This document shows, one piece after another, positions 33,368 through 41,766 of a stretch of 64,000 nt of DNA; within the stretch, counting starts at the first letter, position 1, and each line of letters starts with the position of its first letter. The stretch comes from JBCDKH01 sp964388485 (lineage in GTDB: Bacteria > Planctomycetota > Phycisphaerae > Tepidisphaerales > Tepidisphaeraceae): assembly GCA_964388485.1 (NCBI GenBank), contig CAYMAS010000009.1, positions 1 through 64,000 of the forward strand. The letters are read 5' to 3'. The notes under the pieces are model-generated. The model was not told the origin of the DNA. It was given only the letters and a program-made list of their open reading frames with translations, and did not search any database. A program made the position numbers and the translations under genes.

Positions 33368-33924
33368 CAGCGGTCGCGGATCTCCTTGATCTGCAGCCAC
33401 TCTTCCGTGCGGTAGACCGGCGGGCATTCGCCGCAGTTGGGGCAGATGCTGTCAAAGAAGGTTTCGGCGTCTTCGGCGATGTCGTCGGCGGTGTGGCCCA
33501 TCTCGAGTCGGGCTTCGTAGCGTTCGTCGACCTCACAAGCCAGCCGCAACGCCTCCATGCCGCAGTGCTTGCGGGCGTGGCCGGCGAGCTTGGCGTACCA
33601 CTGCTTCGTCAGATCGTCGGCATGCTCCGGCGGACGGCAGTGCCTCTTGAGGGCGTGGCGGAAGTACTTGAGCTTTTCGCCCCACGATTTATCGGGATCT
33701 TGGACCGCCAGAGTCAGATATTGGCCGACCTTGGCGGATTCGTGGGTCAGGTCGTCGTGTCGAACGGCGGCGTCTTCGGCGACGCGGATGTAGAGTTCCT
33801 CGGCCAGCCCGACCTTGGGCATGCGGGGCATTGTCGGCGAGCCGATGGTCCGGCGGCCGAAGGTCGTTTCGCCGGCTTCCCCCATGGGTCGTGAGGCAGC
33901 GGGATCGGTCATAGTCGTGGTCAT
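33361..33924 (-). CDS. Hypothetical protein with C-terminal cysteine cluster
   Basis: This 187-residue, mostly helical, charged protein has no signal peptide. The C-terminal CPNCGECPPVYRTEEWLQI contains a C-x2-C-x2-C group that could bind metal. Central sequence KYFRHALKRHCRPPEHADDL is rich in His and Arg. ATG 33924 gives MTTTMTDPAASRPM. Family not recognised. Confidence 0.6.
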   Translation of the reverse strand: MTTTMTDPAASRPMGEAGETTFGRRTIGSPTMPRMPKVGLAEELYIRVAEDAAVRHDDLTHESAKVGQYLTLAVQDPDKSWGEKLKYFRHALKRHCRPPEHADDLTKQWYAKLAGHARKHCGMEALRLACEVDERYEARLEMGHTADDIAEDAETFFDSICPNCGECPPVYRTEEWLQIKEIRDRWV

Positions 33925-34631
33925 CTCGGGTTCCTCAACCTTCAGGTACAGCGGAAAAGCGGGATCTTCGGCCAAGCGGCACACGCCCCAAGCGGGGGAG
34001 ACAGCAACTCGACCAGATCGGATCAACGGGCCGATCTACCCGACAAAGGCAACTTCAACTTCCGTTGCCGCCACAAAAGGAGCTGCCACACCGGCCGGCT
34101 CCGCACTACCGCGTCAGCCTACCCGAAAACGGGCACGATTGCCAACCCTCATGTCGACGATTTCGGTCGCACGATCGAACGGCTTGAGGCGCGGGACGAC
34201 ACGCTGAAGAAAAAGTTGCTTCGAAATGGAGCCAATGGCACTTTGCGTCGATACCATGCGGCCGTGCAGGTGGTCATGGCGACCACGTCCAGCCGCCCGA
34301 GACGGCTTCGACTGATCCACCACCTATCGATGTTGCGGCGACGCGTTCCGACGGACGCTGCCCGAGACGCCTCTGGCGTGTCGAGCGATTGGCGACAGGA
34401 TGGGATCCTGTTCGGCTAAAGAGGGTGACGCGGTTCCTGCTGTAGCTGGCACCGAAGTTGCTCCGAAGCCGCCGTGGCCGCGATGGCCCAGCTGATGCGT
34501 CTCCCTTGCAACAGCGAATCGAACACGAAGTCGCCCCCTGGCGACACTGCTCCCAGACCGGGCGGCACCCCCTGCCGAAATCCTCTTGTTTCGCAGATTT
34601 TCATCTTCCAGAAGACATTTCAAATCCTGAC
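33925..34631. other. Gene-free stretch upstream of the PilZ-like gene
   Basis: About 700 bases with no convincing gene. A plus-strand frame around 34130-34419 stays open and reads like a coiled-coil segment (NPHVDDFGRTIERLEARDD), but has no good start codon. It could be a decayed gene or a long regulatory region. Confidence 0.4.
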
Positions 34632-35009
34632 ATGGCGAGAAGCAAAAGTGTGAGCCGGCTCAGCAATGCCGTAGCCCCAGCGGTGACGCTGGATCGTGAC
34701 CGTCGTCGCGAGCGTCGCGGCCCGGTACGTCGTGCCGCCCGCGTCGAAGTGACCGGCGGCCTGTTCGCGGGCGAGACGTACGACGTCACCATCCGCGACG
34801 CCTCCATGGCCGGCAGCGCGTTCTACCTGCGTGAGGCCCTGCCGATGGGCACGAAGGTGACGTTGACCGAACTGGTCGACGATCGGCCCCACCGTACCTT
34901 CGCCGGCGAAATCACCCGCAGCCGCCCCATCAGCAACGGCCGGCACGAGATGAACGTGCGGTACGCGGAGCGCGTGGATCAGCCCGAGGTGTTCAAGGTC
35001 CTGGGTTGA
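34632..35009 (+). CDS. PilZ-like domain protein
   Basis: The product has 125 residues. RRAARVEVTGGLFAGETYDVTIRDASMAGSAFYLRE resembles PilZ: an RxxxR-like basic start and a D-x-S-x-x-G motif, both used to bind cyclic di-GMP. The basic N-terminal region (RDRRRERRGPVRR) fits. It may therefore be a c-di-GMP receptor; the fit is by pattern only. ATG 34632 is the natural start. Confidence 0.65.
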   Translation: MARSKSVSRLSNAVAPAVTLDRDRRRERRGPVRRAARVEVTGGLFAGETYDVTIRDASMAGSAFYLREALPMGTKVTLTELVDDRPHRTFAGEITRSRPISNGRHEMNVRYAERVDQPEVFKVLG

Positions 35010-35013
35010 ACGA

Positions 35014-35111
35014 CCCAGAGCCGCGACCGTGAGGTAGTGCTTCCGGCGATGCCGGATCGGCCGGGGGTTTACATCTCGCCGGTGTCGCTCCCTAACGGTC
35101 GCGGCTCTGGG
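35014..35111. repeat. Palindromic repeat family E (CCGCGACCGT)
   Basis: Arms 35014-35034 (CCCAGAGCCGCGACCGTGAG...) and 35091-35111 pair over 21 bases with one mismatch. It lies between the converging PilZ-like and Mrp genes. Only one copy is in this window. Confidence 0.85.
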
Positions 35112-35120
35112 GAACGCTTG

Positions 35121-36227
35121 CTACGAGATCGTCAGCTCCGGCGTCTCGCTGTTGACCACCCGCTTGGCCACCTCACCCGCGACGCGGCCGGCGAGGCCTT
35201 CGAGGGCGTCCTTGAGGATCGGATTGCCTTCGAAGTTGGCGTGGGGCCGGCCGGTGTCGCCGTTGATGCGGAGTTCGGGGAACATGGGAATTTCCGCCAG
35301 GACCGGCAGGGTCAGGGCTTGGGCCATTTTCTGGATGCCGCCGCGGCCGAAGACGTCGTGCTCGATGCCGTCGGGCGTGACGAAGTAGCTCATGTTTTCC
35401 ACAAGCCCGAGCACGGGGCAGCCGAGCTGTTCGAACATCTTGGCGGCGCGAGTGGCGTCGTCGATCGCAACCTGCTGCGGCGTGGCGACGATGATCGCCC
35501 CCGTCAGCGGCAGGATCTGGCAGAGCGTCAGCGGCACGTCGCCGGTGCCCGGCGGCAGGTCGATCACGAGGTAATCAAGCTCGGGCCACTTCGTGTTGTC
35601 GAGGATGAGCTGCTTGAACGCCCCGTGCGCCATCGGCCCACGCCACATGAGGGGCTTGTCCTGCTCGACGAGCGAGCCGATGGTGACGCCGTGGATGCCG
35701 TGGACGTGGTGCGGCAGAATCCGCTTCTTGTCGGAGTCGACTTTCGGCACGACGCCACGGATGCCGAGCATGGTGGGCATGGAGGGGCCGTAGATGTCGC
35801 CGTCCATGAGGCCAACGGTCGCGCCGGCCCGTTGCAGGCCGACGGCGAGATTGACGGCGACGGTGCTCTTGCCGACGCCGCCTTTGCCGGCGCCGACGGC
35901 GATGATGTTCTTGACCTGCGGCAACGGCGGCTCGCTGAAGCCTTCCTGCTGCGGCGAGCCGCCCTTGCTCCGGCCACCGCGGGTGTCGGCGGACAGTTCG
36001 AGCGTCACGTCCTTGGCCCCAGCATTCTTGAGGGCGGTCGTGACGCGCTCTTCGATGACGTCTTTGAGCGGGCAAGCGGGCGTGGTCAGTTCGACGTTGA
36101 GGTCGACGTTCCCCTGGTCGTCGACATCGACGCGTTTGACCATGCCGAGGCTGACGATGTCCTTGAAGAGTTCCGGATCTTCGACGCCGCGGAGGGCGTT
36201 CATGGCGTCGTCGTGCGTGATGGGCAT
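35121..36227 (-). CDS. mrp: Mrp/NBP35-family iron-sulfur carrier ATPase
   Basis: This 368-residue protein has an N-terminal MIP18/DUF59 domain (residues 5-80; ALRGVEDPELFKDIVSLGMV) and a P-loop domain with AVGAGKGGVGKST (about 110-122), DGDIYGPSMP and PPGTGDVPLTLCQ. Family members bind and deliver Fe-S clusters. The C-terminal CxxC that many homologues carry is not evident. ATG 36227 was chosen. A palindromic hairpin lies just upstream. Confidence 0.93.
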   Translation of the reverse strand: MPITHDDAMNALRGVEDPELFKDIVSLGMVKRVDVDDQGNVDLNVELTTPACPLKDVIEERVTTALKNAGAKDVTLELSADTRGGRSKGGSPQQEGFSEPPLPQVKNIIAVGAGKGGVGKSTVAVNLAVGLQRAGATVGLMDGDIYGPSMPTMLGIRGVVPKVDSDKKRILPHHVHGIHGVTIGSLVEQDKPLMWRGPMAHGAFKQLILDNTKWPELDYLVIDLPPGTGDVPLTLCQILPLTGAIIVATPQQVAIDDATRAAKMFEQLGCPVLGLVENMSYFVTPDGIEHDVFGRGGIQKMAQALTLPVLAEIPMFPELRINGDTGRPHANFEGNPILKDALEGLAGRVAGEVAKRVVNSETPELTIS

Positions 36228-36251
36228 GGGCGTCGTGCGAAGGGTCCTGAC

Positions 36252-36312
36252 GTAGGGTGGGCTTGAGCCCACCATCTTTAACGGCCGGATGGTGAGCTGA
36301 AGCCCACCCTAC
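36252..36312. repeat. Palindromic repeat family C, copy 2
   Basis: Arms 36252-36276 and 36288-36312 pair over 25 bases with two mismatches (GTAGGGTGGGCTTGAGCC / GGTGAGCTGAAGCCCACC). It lies in the divergent gap between mrp and the phospholipase D gene. Family members also occur at 2435 and 42917. Confidence 0.88.
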
Positions 36313-36351
36313 GGGGCTTGCAGAGGCGTCGGTTCACAAGTGGAAGTCGGG

Positions 36352-37731
36352 ATGCTTCGCGATCAAGTGCACGATCTTCTGCAACGGGTGCCGCTCGTCC
36401 CGGAGTCGGAGGCTCGGGTGTCGCGGGCACGGTCGAGCAACCAGGACGCGGCGGCGAGGATCGGCATCAACATCGAGCCGGGCCACGACGATGACGGCTG
36501 GGATGCCCCAGAGCCGGTCTACCTCGACGACGGTACCCGGCTGCAGCTCTACAAGGACGGTGAAGCCGCCGACGCGGCCATCCGCGCGATCGAGAACGCC
36601 AAGAAGCGGATTCTCCTGGAGGTCTACATCTGGCCGACGGACGAGACCGGCGAGCGGTTCAGCGAAGCCATGGCGAAGAAGGCCGAGGAAGGCGTTCGCG
36701 TCTTTGCCATTTACGACAGCTTCGGCTGCCTGCTGACGAAGCCCGTGACGTTCGACCGCATGAGGCATGCGGGCGTGAACCTGTTGGAGTTCCATCCGCT
36801 GAACCCGTGGCGGAGCCGCTGGGGCTGGCGGCCGGCGAATCGAGATCACCGAAAGCTCCTCGTGGTCGATGATGACGTCGCGGGTATCGGCGGGCTCAAC
36901 ATCGGTAATCGCTACGCCGGATCCTGGGTTGCGCCGGAGGCTGATCCGGAGCCCGGCGACATGTGGCGCGACGCGGGCATTGGCATCGTCGGGCCGGCGG
37001 CAAAGGAGCTGGCGGACGCCTTCTCGCGGACGTGGCGGTACATCCACCACCGCGGCCCGATCCGCCGAACGCTCTATTCGCGCGGCATCGAAATGGCCAC
37101 ACCGGCCAAAGGGCGACGGCTCGGCAAAAGTCGGGAAGCCGAGTTGCCTGAACCCAATCAAGGTCCCGAGGCGGTGCTGGCGTCGCGTCGTGAGCTCGGC
37201 TTCATCGCCAGTGCCCCGACGCTCTCGTCACCACTACGGCCTTTCCTGCATCAACTCATCGGCGGCGCGTCGCGCAGCATCGTTCTGACGATGGGCTATT
37301 TCGCACCGGACGACGCGCTGATCCGTGAGCTTTGCGATGCCGCCCGTCGAGGCGTTCGCGTCCAGTTGATGCTTGCGGGCAAGAGTGACGTGAAACTGGT
37401 CATCACCGCTGCTCGCGCCTTCTACGCCAAGCTCCTCAACGCCGGCTGCGATATTTATGAGCGACAGGGGGCGATGCTGCACCAGAAGTCGATTGTCGTC
37501 GACAACGAGGTGACGGTGCTCGGCAGCACGAACCTCGACTACCGCTCCATCGAGTTCAACCTCGAAATCAGCGGCGTCGTCCGCAGCCGCGAGTTTGCGA
37601 CGCAAACGCGGGCCCTCTTCGACCACGACACGCAGTGGGCCCGACGCATCGAACCCGAGGAATGGCGGGATCGACCGTACCGCGACAAATTCATCCAGTG
37701 GCTCGTGAGCCGGTTGCGTTATGCGTTGTGA
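36352..37731 (+). CDS. Phospholipase D/cardiolipin synthase-like protein
   Basis: The protein has 459 residues with two HKD motifs: NRDHRKLLVVDDDVAGIGG (about residues 164-180) and LHQKSIVVDNEVTVLGSTN near the C-terminus. The enzyme cleaves or transfers phosphatidyl groups and could make cardiolipin. A GGAAG ribosome-binding site precedes ATG 36352; GTG 36340 is an alternative. No membrane anchor is evident. Confidence 0.9.
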   Translation: MLRDQVHDLLQRVPLVPESEARVSRARSSNQDAAARIGINIEPGHDDDGWDAPEPVYLDDGTRLQLYKDGEAADAAIRAIENAKKRILLEVYIWPTDETGERFSEAMAKKAEEGVRVFAIYDSFGCLLTKPVTFDRMRHAGVNLLEFHPLNPWRSRWGWRPANRDHRKLLVVDDDVAGIGGLNIGNRYAGSWVAPEADPEPGDMWRDAGIGIVGPAAKELADAFSRTWRYIHHRGPIRRTLYSRGIEMATPAKGRRLGKSREAELPEPNQGPEAVLASRRELGFIASAPTLSSPLRPFLHQLIGGASRSIVLTMGYFAPDDALIRELCDAARRGVRVQLMLAGKSDVKLVITAARAFYAKLLNAGCDIYERQGAMLHQKSIVVDNEVTVLGSTNLDYRSIEFNLEISGVVRSREFATQTRALFDHDTQWARRIEPEEWRDRPYRDKFIQWLVSRLRYAL

Positions 37732-37753
37732 CGATCTGCTTCTGCCGTCAATC

Positions 37754-38029
37754 TCACCACCCGTCGCCGAGATCCAGATTCGCCCATTCGTCCACCGTCG
37801 TCGGCTCGTCCGGCAAGTTGGAGAGGCGGTCGGCGAGCTTGCGGATCTTGTCGGGAGCCGTCACGGTCGCGACCTGCACCTGCTGCTGCCAGAGCGTCTG
37901 CTCGATCTCGTAAAGCTCCTGGTGCAGCTGATGACACTCCGCCCGAAGGCGGAGATGCTGCTGGCGGAGCAACAGGAGCGTCGCCCCGATCACGAGGATG
38001 CCGACGAGAGCCAGGAGAAGGCGGTGCAT
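37754..38029 (-). CDS. Short bitopic coiled-coil protein (FtsL-like)
   Basis: The product has 91 residues with one N-terminal membrane segment (residues 4-21, LLLALVGILVIGATLLLL) and then a long coiled-coil (RAECHQLHQELYEIEQTLWQ). This is the architecture of the division protein FtsL, which usually sits directly after rsmH. Here a LysM gene lies between. FtsL sequences are poorly conserved, so this is inference from layout. Confidence 0.55.
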   Translation of the reverse strand: MHRLLLALVGILVIGATLLLLRQQHLRLRAECHQLHQELYEIEQTLWQQQVQVATVTAPDKIRKLADRLSNLPDEPTTVDEWANLDLGDGW

Positions 38030-38057
38030 GAGGTTTTTCTGGTTCGGTCAGCCCGGC

Positions 38058-38852
38058 TCACGAAGGCAGCCGAAGCGTCATGCCGACCTGCAGTGCGTCG
38101 GGGTTGTCGAGGACGTCGCGGTTGAGCCGGGCGATCTCGTCGCCGCGGTTGCCGTCGCCGAGGTGACGCTGGGCGATTCGCCACAGGCTGTCGCCGCTCT
38201 GGACGGTGTAGGTCTTGGCGACGCGGACCGGCGTGACGATGCTCGCTTCCTTTGCATCGCTCGGCAGGCGGTACGACCGGCCGACGACGATGAGGTCCGG
38301 GTTGTCCGCCAGCGACGGGTTGAGGGCGATGATCTTCTGCCGGGCCTCCTCCGTGTTGCGACCGAAGACGCGGGCGGCGATGCGGCTCAACGAATCGCCA
38401 GGCTGGGCGACGTACGCCTTGACCTCGACCGGCTGGATCATCGGCACCGGTTGCGGCGGAACGGCCTCGACGGGTTCGAGCGTCTCGCCGACCTGCTGAG
38501 CTAAGGCGGCGAGTTCGACCGGCACGATTCGCGGCTCGACGATCGGCTCGGGCGTCGCCTCGGGCTCGTTCTCCCAAGCGTCCGTGACCGGCTGGACGAC
38601 GATCGTCTCACCCGCGGGATCGACGAACGGCTTGACCTCGACGGGCTCGACCGCCACGGGTGTCGGCGTCGGCAGAACCGGCGCCGGGACGTTGCCGGGC
38701 GTCGTCAGGCCGCTCCGCACGTCGTCGGCCCGGCGGACCAACTCGGCCTCGGGCTCGCGATTGGCAACGGTGACATGGTCGCTGAGCAGCAGCCCGACGA
38801 CGAGAATAAAGGTGGTGGCAACGAGGAGGCCGATCTTGCTATCGCGGGACAC
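38058..38852 (-). CDS. Membrane-anchored protein with two LysM domains
   Basis: The product has 264 residues: an N-terminal anchor (residues about 9-26, LLVATTFILVVGLLLS), a proline-rich linker, then two LysM repeats (AYVAQPGDSLSRIAARVFG and TYTVQSGDSLWRIAQRHLG). LysM binds peptidoglycan GlcNAc, so it probably acts at the cell wall. The GTG start at 38852 begins just before the anchor; the in-frame region upstream is more basic and less likely. It sits between rsmH and the FtsL-like gene. Confidence 0.82.
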   Translation of the reverse strand: MSRDSKIGLLVATTFILVVGLLLSDHVTVANREPEAELVRRADDVRSGLTTPGNVPAPVLPTPTPVAVEPVEVKPFVDPAGETIVVQPVTDAWENEPEATPEPIVEPRIVPVELAALAQQVGETLEPVEAVPPQPVPMIQPVEVKAYVAQPGDSLSRIAARVFGRNTEEARQKIIALNPSLADNPDLIVVGRSYRLPSDAKEASIVTPVRVAKTYTVQSGDSLWRIAQRHLGDGNRGDEIARLNRDVLDNPDALQVGMTLRLPS

Positions 38853-38974
38853 GCGGGCTCCGGAAGAAGGTGGAACGAGAAACACGGCGACACGCCGCAC
38901 CGTCTTTATCGGCCACACCCGATGCCTCGCGACACCCATCTCCAACCCTCAACTCATGACTCCCGACTCACGAT

Positions 38975-39856
38975 TCACAACCACCGCGCCGCCCGCAGCT
39001 TGGCCGACCGCGAACGCGGGTTGCGCTCGACTTCCTCGTCCGACGGCACCAGCGGCTTCTTCGTCAAGATCTCCAACTTGCCCCGCTGCTTCGCCTCTCG
39101 CAGCGCGTTCTTCACGAGCCGATCCTCGCCCGAATGAAAGCTGATGAAGACCAGCCGTCCTCCCGCCGCCATGACCGTCGACAAGGCGGCGAGCAGGCGT
39201 TCGAGGGCGTGAACCTCCTCGTTCACCGCCATCCGCAACGCCATGAAGGTGCGCGTCGCCGGGTCGATCGACTCGTTGCGGCCACGCGGCACGCAGCGCC
39301 GAACCAGCTCGGCCAGCTCGCCCGCCGTCCGCACGCTTTGGCCTGACTTGCGACGCTCGACGATCTTGCGGGCGATGCGGCGACTGAACCGCTCGCCGGC
39401 ATTCTGGTAGATCGTGTCGGCGATGAGCTTCTCGGGCCAACGCATCAAGGCATCCGCCGCGGTCAGTGGCCGGGTCGGGTCGAGCCGCATGTCCAACGGC
39501 GCGTCGGCGTGTGCGAAGGAGAGGCCCTTTTCCTCGGAAACGAGCTGATTTGTACTCACGCCAAGGTCCGCGAGCAGGACGTCCGCCAACCGGCCGTCGA
39601 GGATGCGAGCCAAATCGCCGAAGTTCGCCTGATGCAACTCCGCCTCGCCGAGCCGTCTGGTGGCGTACTGGAGATTCTCCGGGTCCTGCTCCAGGGCCAC
39701 CAGCGAGTTCGTCCGCTCCAGCAGCAGCGACGCGTGCCCGCCACGGCCGAGCGTGCAGTCGACGGCAAGGTCGCCCGGCTGCGGGTCGAGGTGTTGCAGA
39801 ACCTCCTCGACCATCACGGGTTCGTGACCATGAGGCGTCTCGTCCGTGACCGACAT
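38975..39856 (-). CDS. rsmH: 16S rRNA m4C1402 methyltransferase
   Basis: This 293-residue protein has EPVMVEEVLQHLDPQPGDLAVDCTLGRGGHASLLL at the N-terminus and FISFHSGEDRLVKNALREAK near the C-terminus, diagnostic for RsmH/MraW. It methylates N4 of C1402 in 16S rRNA. rsmH commonly begins the division/cell-wall cluster, as seems to hold here. Confidence 0.94.
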   Translation of the reverse strand: MSVTDETPHGHEPVMVEEVLQHLDPQPGDLAVDCTLGRGGHASLLLERTNSLVALEQDPENLQYATRRLGEAELHQANFGDLARILDGRLADVLLADLGVSTNQLVSEEKGLSFAHADAPLDMRLDPTRPLTAADALMRWPEKLIADTIYQNAGERFSRRIARKIVERRKSGQSVRTAGELAELVRRCVPRGRNESIDPATRTFMALRMAVNEEVHALERLLAALSTVMAAGGRLVFISFHSGEDRLVKNALREAKQRGKLEILTKKPLVPSDEEVERNPRSRSAKLRAARWL

Positions 39857-39894
39857 CCGTAGAAGCTAGGGAGTCCGCGAAAGTTAAACCGCTT

Positions 39895-39958
39895 GGAGCG
39901 GCGTCGCTTGCGACGCGTTGGAGATGCATCAGAGACGCGTCGCAAGCGACGCCGCTCC
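39895..39958. repeat. Palindromic repeat family B, copy 2
   Basis: Perfect 23-base arms 39895-39917 (GGAGCGGCGTCGCTTGCGAC...) and 39936-39958 lie in the divergent gap between rsmH and the UbiA gene. The arm is almost the same as at 14864. Confidence 0.9.
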
Positions 39959-39979
39959 GGGGGCTCGTAAGGTCGACGC

Positions 39980-40909
39980 GTGACCTCACCCGCGGTGCAA
40001 CCGGTCGAAGCGAATCCGGAGACAGGCGCCCGCGCGCTGCAAGCATTTGCCGAGGACATCAAGCTCTCGCACAGCATCTTCGCCCTGCCGTTCGCCCTGC
40101 TCGCGGGAACGCTGGCGGCGGTCCAGGCCGAGTATCGCGTCGATTGGGGCGTCGGCAGCTTCGCGTCGATCCTCGTCTGCATGGTCGCCGCCCGCACCGC
40201 GGCCATGGGGGCCAACCGTCTGCTCGACGCGGATCTCGACCGGCTCAACCCACGCACTGCCCGCCGCTCCATTCCCGCCGGACGACTCAGTCGTCGCTAC
40301 GTCACCCTCGCGGTCGTCCTCGCGGGCGTCCTGTTCCTGCTGGGCTGCGTCGGCTTCGGACTCGTCTACGGCAACTGGCTGCCGACGATCCTCGGGCCGT
40401 TCGTGCTGGCGTTTCTCTGCTGCTATCCGCTGCTCAAGCGGTTCACGAGCCTGTGCCACTACTACCTCGGTGCCGCCCTCGCCCTATCGCCGCCGTGTGC
40501 CTGGATCGCGATCAGCGGCGACCTCACGCTCGTGCCGCTCTTCCTCGCCGCGGCCGTCTTGTGCTGGACGGCGGGCTTCGACGTCATCTACGCGACTGCC
40601 GACGTCGAGGCGGATCGGGAACACGGCGTCAACAGCGTCCCAGCGAAATTCGGCATCGGCACGGCTTTGTGGATCAGCCGGACGACGCACGTCGTCGCCT
40701 TCGGCTGCTTAGTCCTGACGGGCCTGGCGTCGCCGCAGCTGGGGACGATCTGGTTCGGGGCTGTGACGGCAGTGGGCGTGTTGCTGATCGTCGAGCACCG
40801 CCTCGTCAAGCCGAACGACTTGAGCAAGGTGGGCCTTGCCTTTTTCACCGTCAACGGCGTGATTGCGGTGCTGCTCGGAACGGCGGGTATCATCGACGCC
40901 CTTACATAG
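39980..40909 (+). CDS. UbiA-family prenyltransferase
   Basis: This 309-residue integral membrane protein has the first aspartate-rich motif in GANRLLDADLDRLNPRTARR and the second in YATADVEADREHGVNSVPA, which bind Mg-prenyl diphosphate. The form fits 4-hydroxybenzoate or futalosine-pathway prenyltransferases (UbiA/MqnP type), in quinone synthesis. The start is GTG 39980. Confidence 0.9.
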   Translation: MTSPAVQPVEANPETGARALQAFAEDIKLSHSIFALPFALLAGTLAAVQAEYRVDWGVGSFASILVCMVAARTAAMGANRLLDADLDRLNPRTARRSIPAGRLSRRYVTLAVVLAGVLFLLGCVGFGLVYGNWLPTILGPFVLAFLCCYPLLKRFTSLCHYYLGAALALSPPCAWIAISGDLTLVPLFLAAAVLCWTAGFDVIYATADVEADREHGVNSVPAKFGIGTALWISRTTHVVAFGCLVLTGLASPQLGTIWFGAVTAVGVLLIVEHRLVKPNDLSKVGLAFFTVNGVIAVLLGTAGIIDALT

Positions 40910-40931
40910 ACGAAGCCGAAAGTTAAAACAC

Positions 40932-40945
40932 CTGTTTGCAAACAG
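40932..40945. promoter_or_regulatory. Candidate operator of the TetR gene
   Basis: CTGTTTGCAAACAG is a perfect 14 bp palindrome 33 bases upstream of the TetR start (40979). A third half-site-like CGTTTGC follows. TetR regulators often repress themselves and adjacent efflux genes through such sites. Confidence 0.75.
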
Positions 40946-40978
40946 CCGTTTGCCGCGTACGGTGCGGCCAGATGCCCC

Positions 40979-41650
40979 ATGGCAGCGACGAAGACAACCT
41001 CAGCCGACGAGACGGTCGTCAAGGACCGCCTGCTCGAGGCCGCCGGTGTCGAGTTCGCCAAGCGCGGCTTCGAAAATGCCAGCGTCCGCGCCATGTGCGA
41101 CGCCGCCGGGGCCAACGTGTCGGCGGTGAAGTATTACTTCGGTTCCAAACGAGGGCTCTACTCCGCCGTTTGGGAAAAGACGGTCGACCGCACCGTCACC
41201 TACAAGTGCCTGCCGAAGTTCTCGGAGTCGCCGGAGCTTCACGACGACCAAGCCGCCGCCCGCGAGGCGATGCGGGAGTTCGTTCACTGGTTCATCGACC
41301 TGATGCTCTATCAGGACGCCCGCGTCTCGCCGAGCCTGGGCCATCTGCTCAGCCACGAGATGCTCAACCCCACGCCCGGCGGCATCGACCTGTTCCTGGA
41401 GCGATGCGCCCAGCCGATCCAAACCGAGCTGCGGGCGATTATCAGCACCCTGACCGGCCGACCTGCGAGCGACAAGAAGCTCCGCCAGCTCGCGAACCAC
41501 GTCATCGCGCTGTGCGTTCATCCGCACCAGTGCCGCGACATCCACGAGCGTACCGGCATGCCGGTGCCCGGCAGCAAGCCGGCCTTGTCGAAGCTCGCCG
41601 ACGACATCGCCCGCTTCGCCACCGCCGGTGCCGAAGCGTTCGCCGTTTAG
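40979..41650 (+). CDS. TetR-family regulator (DUF1956-like C-terminus)
   Basis: This 223-residue protein has an HTH at residues about 14-60 (VKDRLLEAAGVEFAKRGFEN, VRAMCDAAGANVSAVKYYFG) and a ligand domain beginning YSAVWEKTVDRTV. The C-terminal part resembles the CerR/DUF1956 group, often linked to efflux. It precedes the adaptor/pump genes on the same strand with one repeat between, suggesting it controls them. Confidence 0.88.
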   Translation: MAATKTTSADETVVKDRLLEAAGVEFAKRGFENASVRAMCDAAGANVSAVKYYFGSKRGLYSAVWEKTVDRTVTYKCLPKFSESPELHDDQAAAREAMREFVHWFIDLMLYQDARVSPSLGHLLSHEMLNPTPGGIDLFLERCAQPIQTELRAIISTLTGRPASDKKLRQLANHVIALCVHPHQCRDIHERTGMPVPGSKPALSKLADDIARFATAGAEAFAV

Positions 41651-41677
41651 TTGATCTTGCCTCTTCTCTGGTAGCCA

Positions 41678-41734
41678 CGGGGCCTGCCCCGGGATCGACG
41701 CTGCTAAACGCCCGGATTCGCGGGGCAGGCCTCG
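41678..41734. repeat. Inverted repeat between TetR gene and adaptor
   Basis: CGGGGCCTGCCCCG (41678-41691) and CGGGGCAGGCCTCG (41721-41734) pair over 14 bases with one mismatch. It separates the regulator from the efflux genes and might limit read-through. Confidence 0.65.
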
Positions 41735-41766
41735 CGGGTTCTGGACTCCTCACAACCCAATAGACC

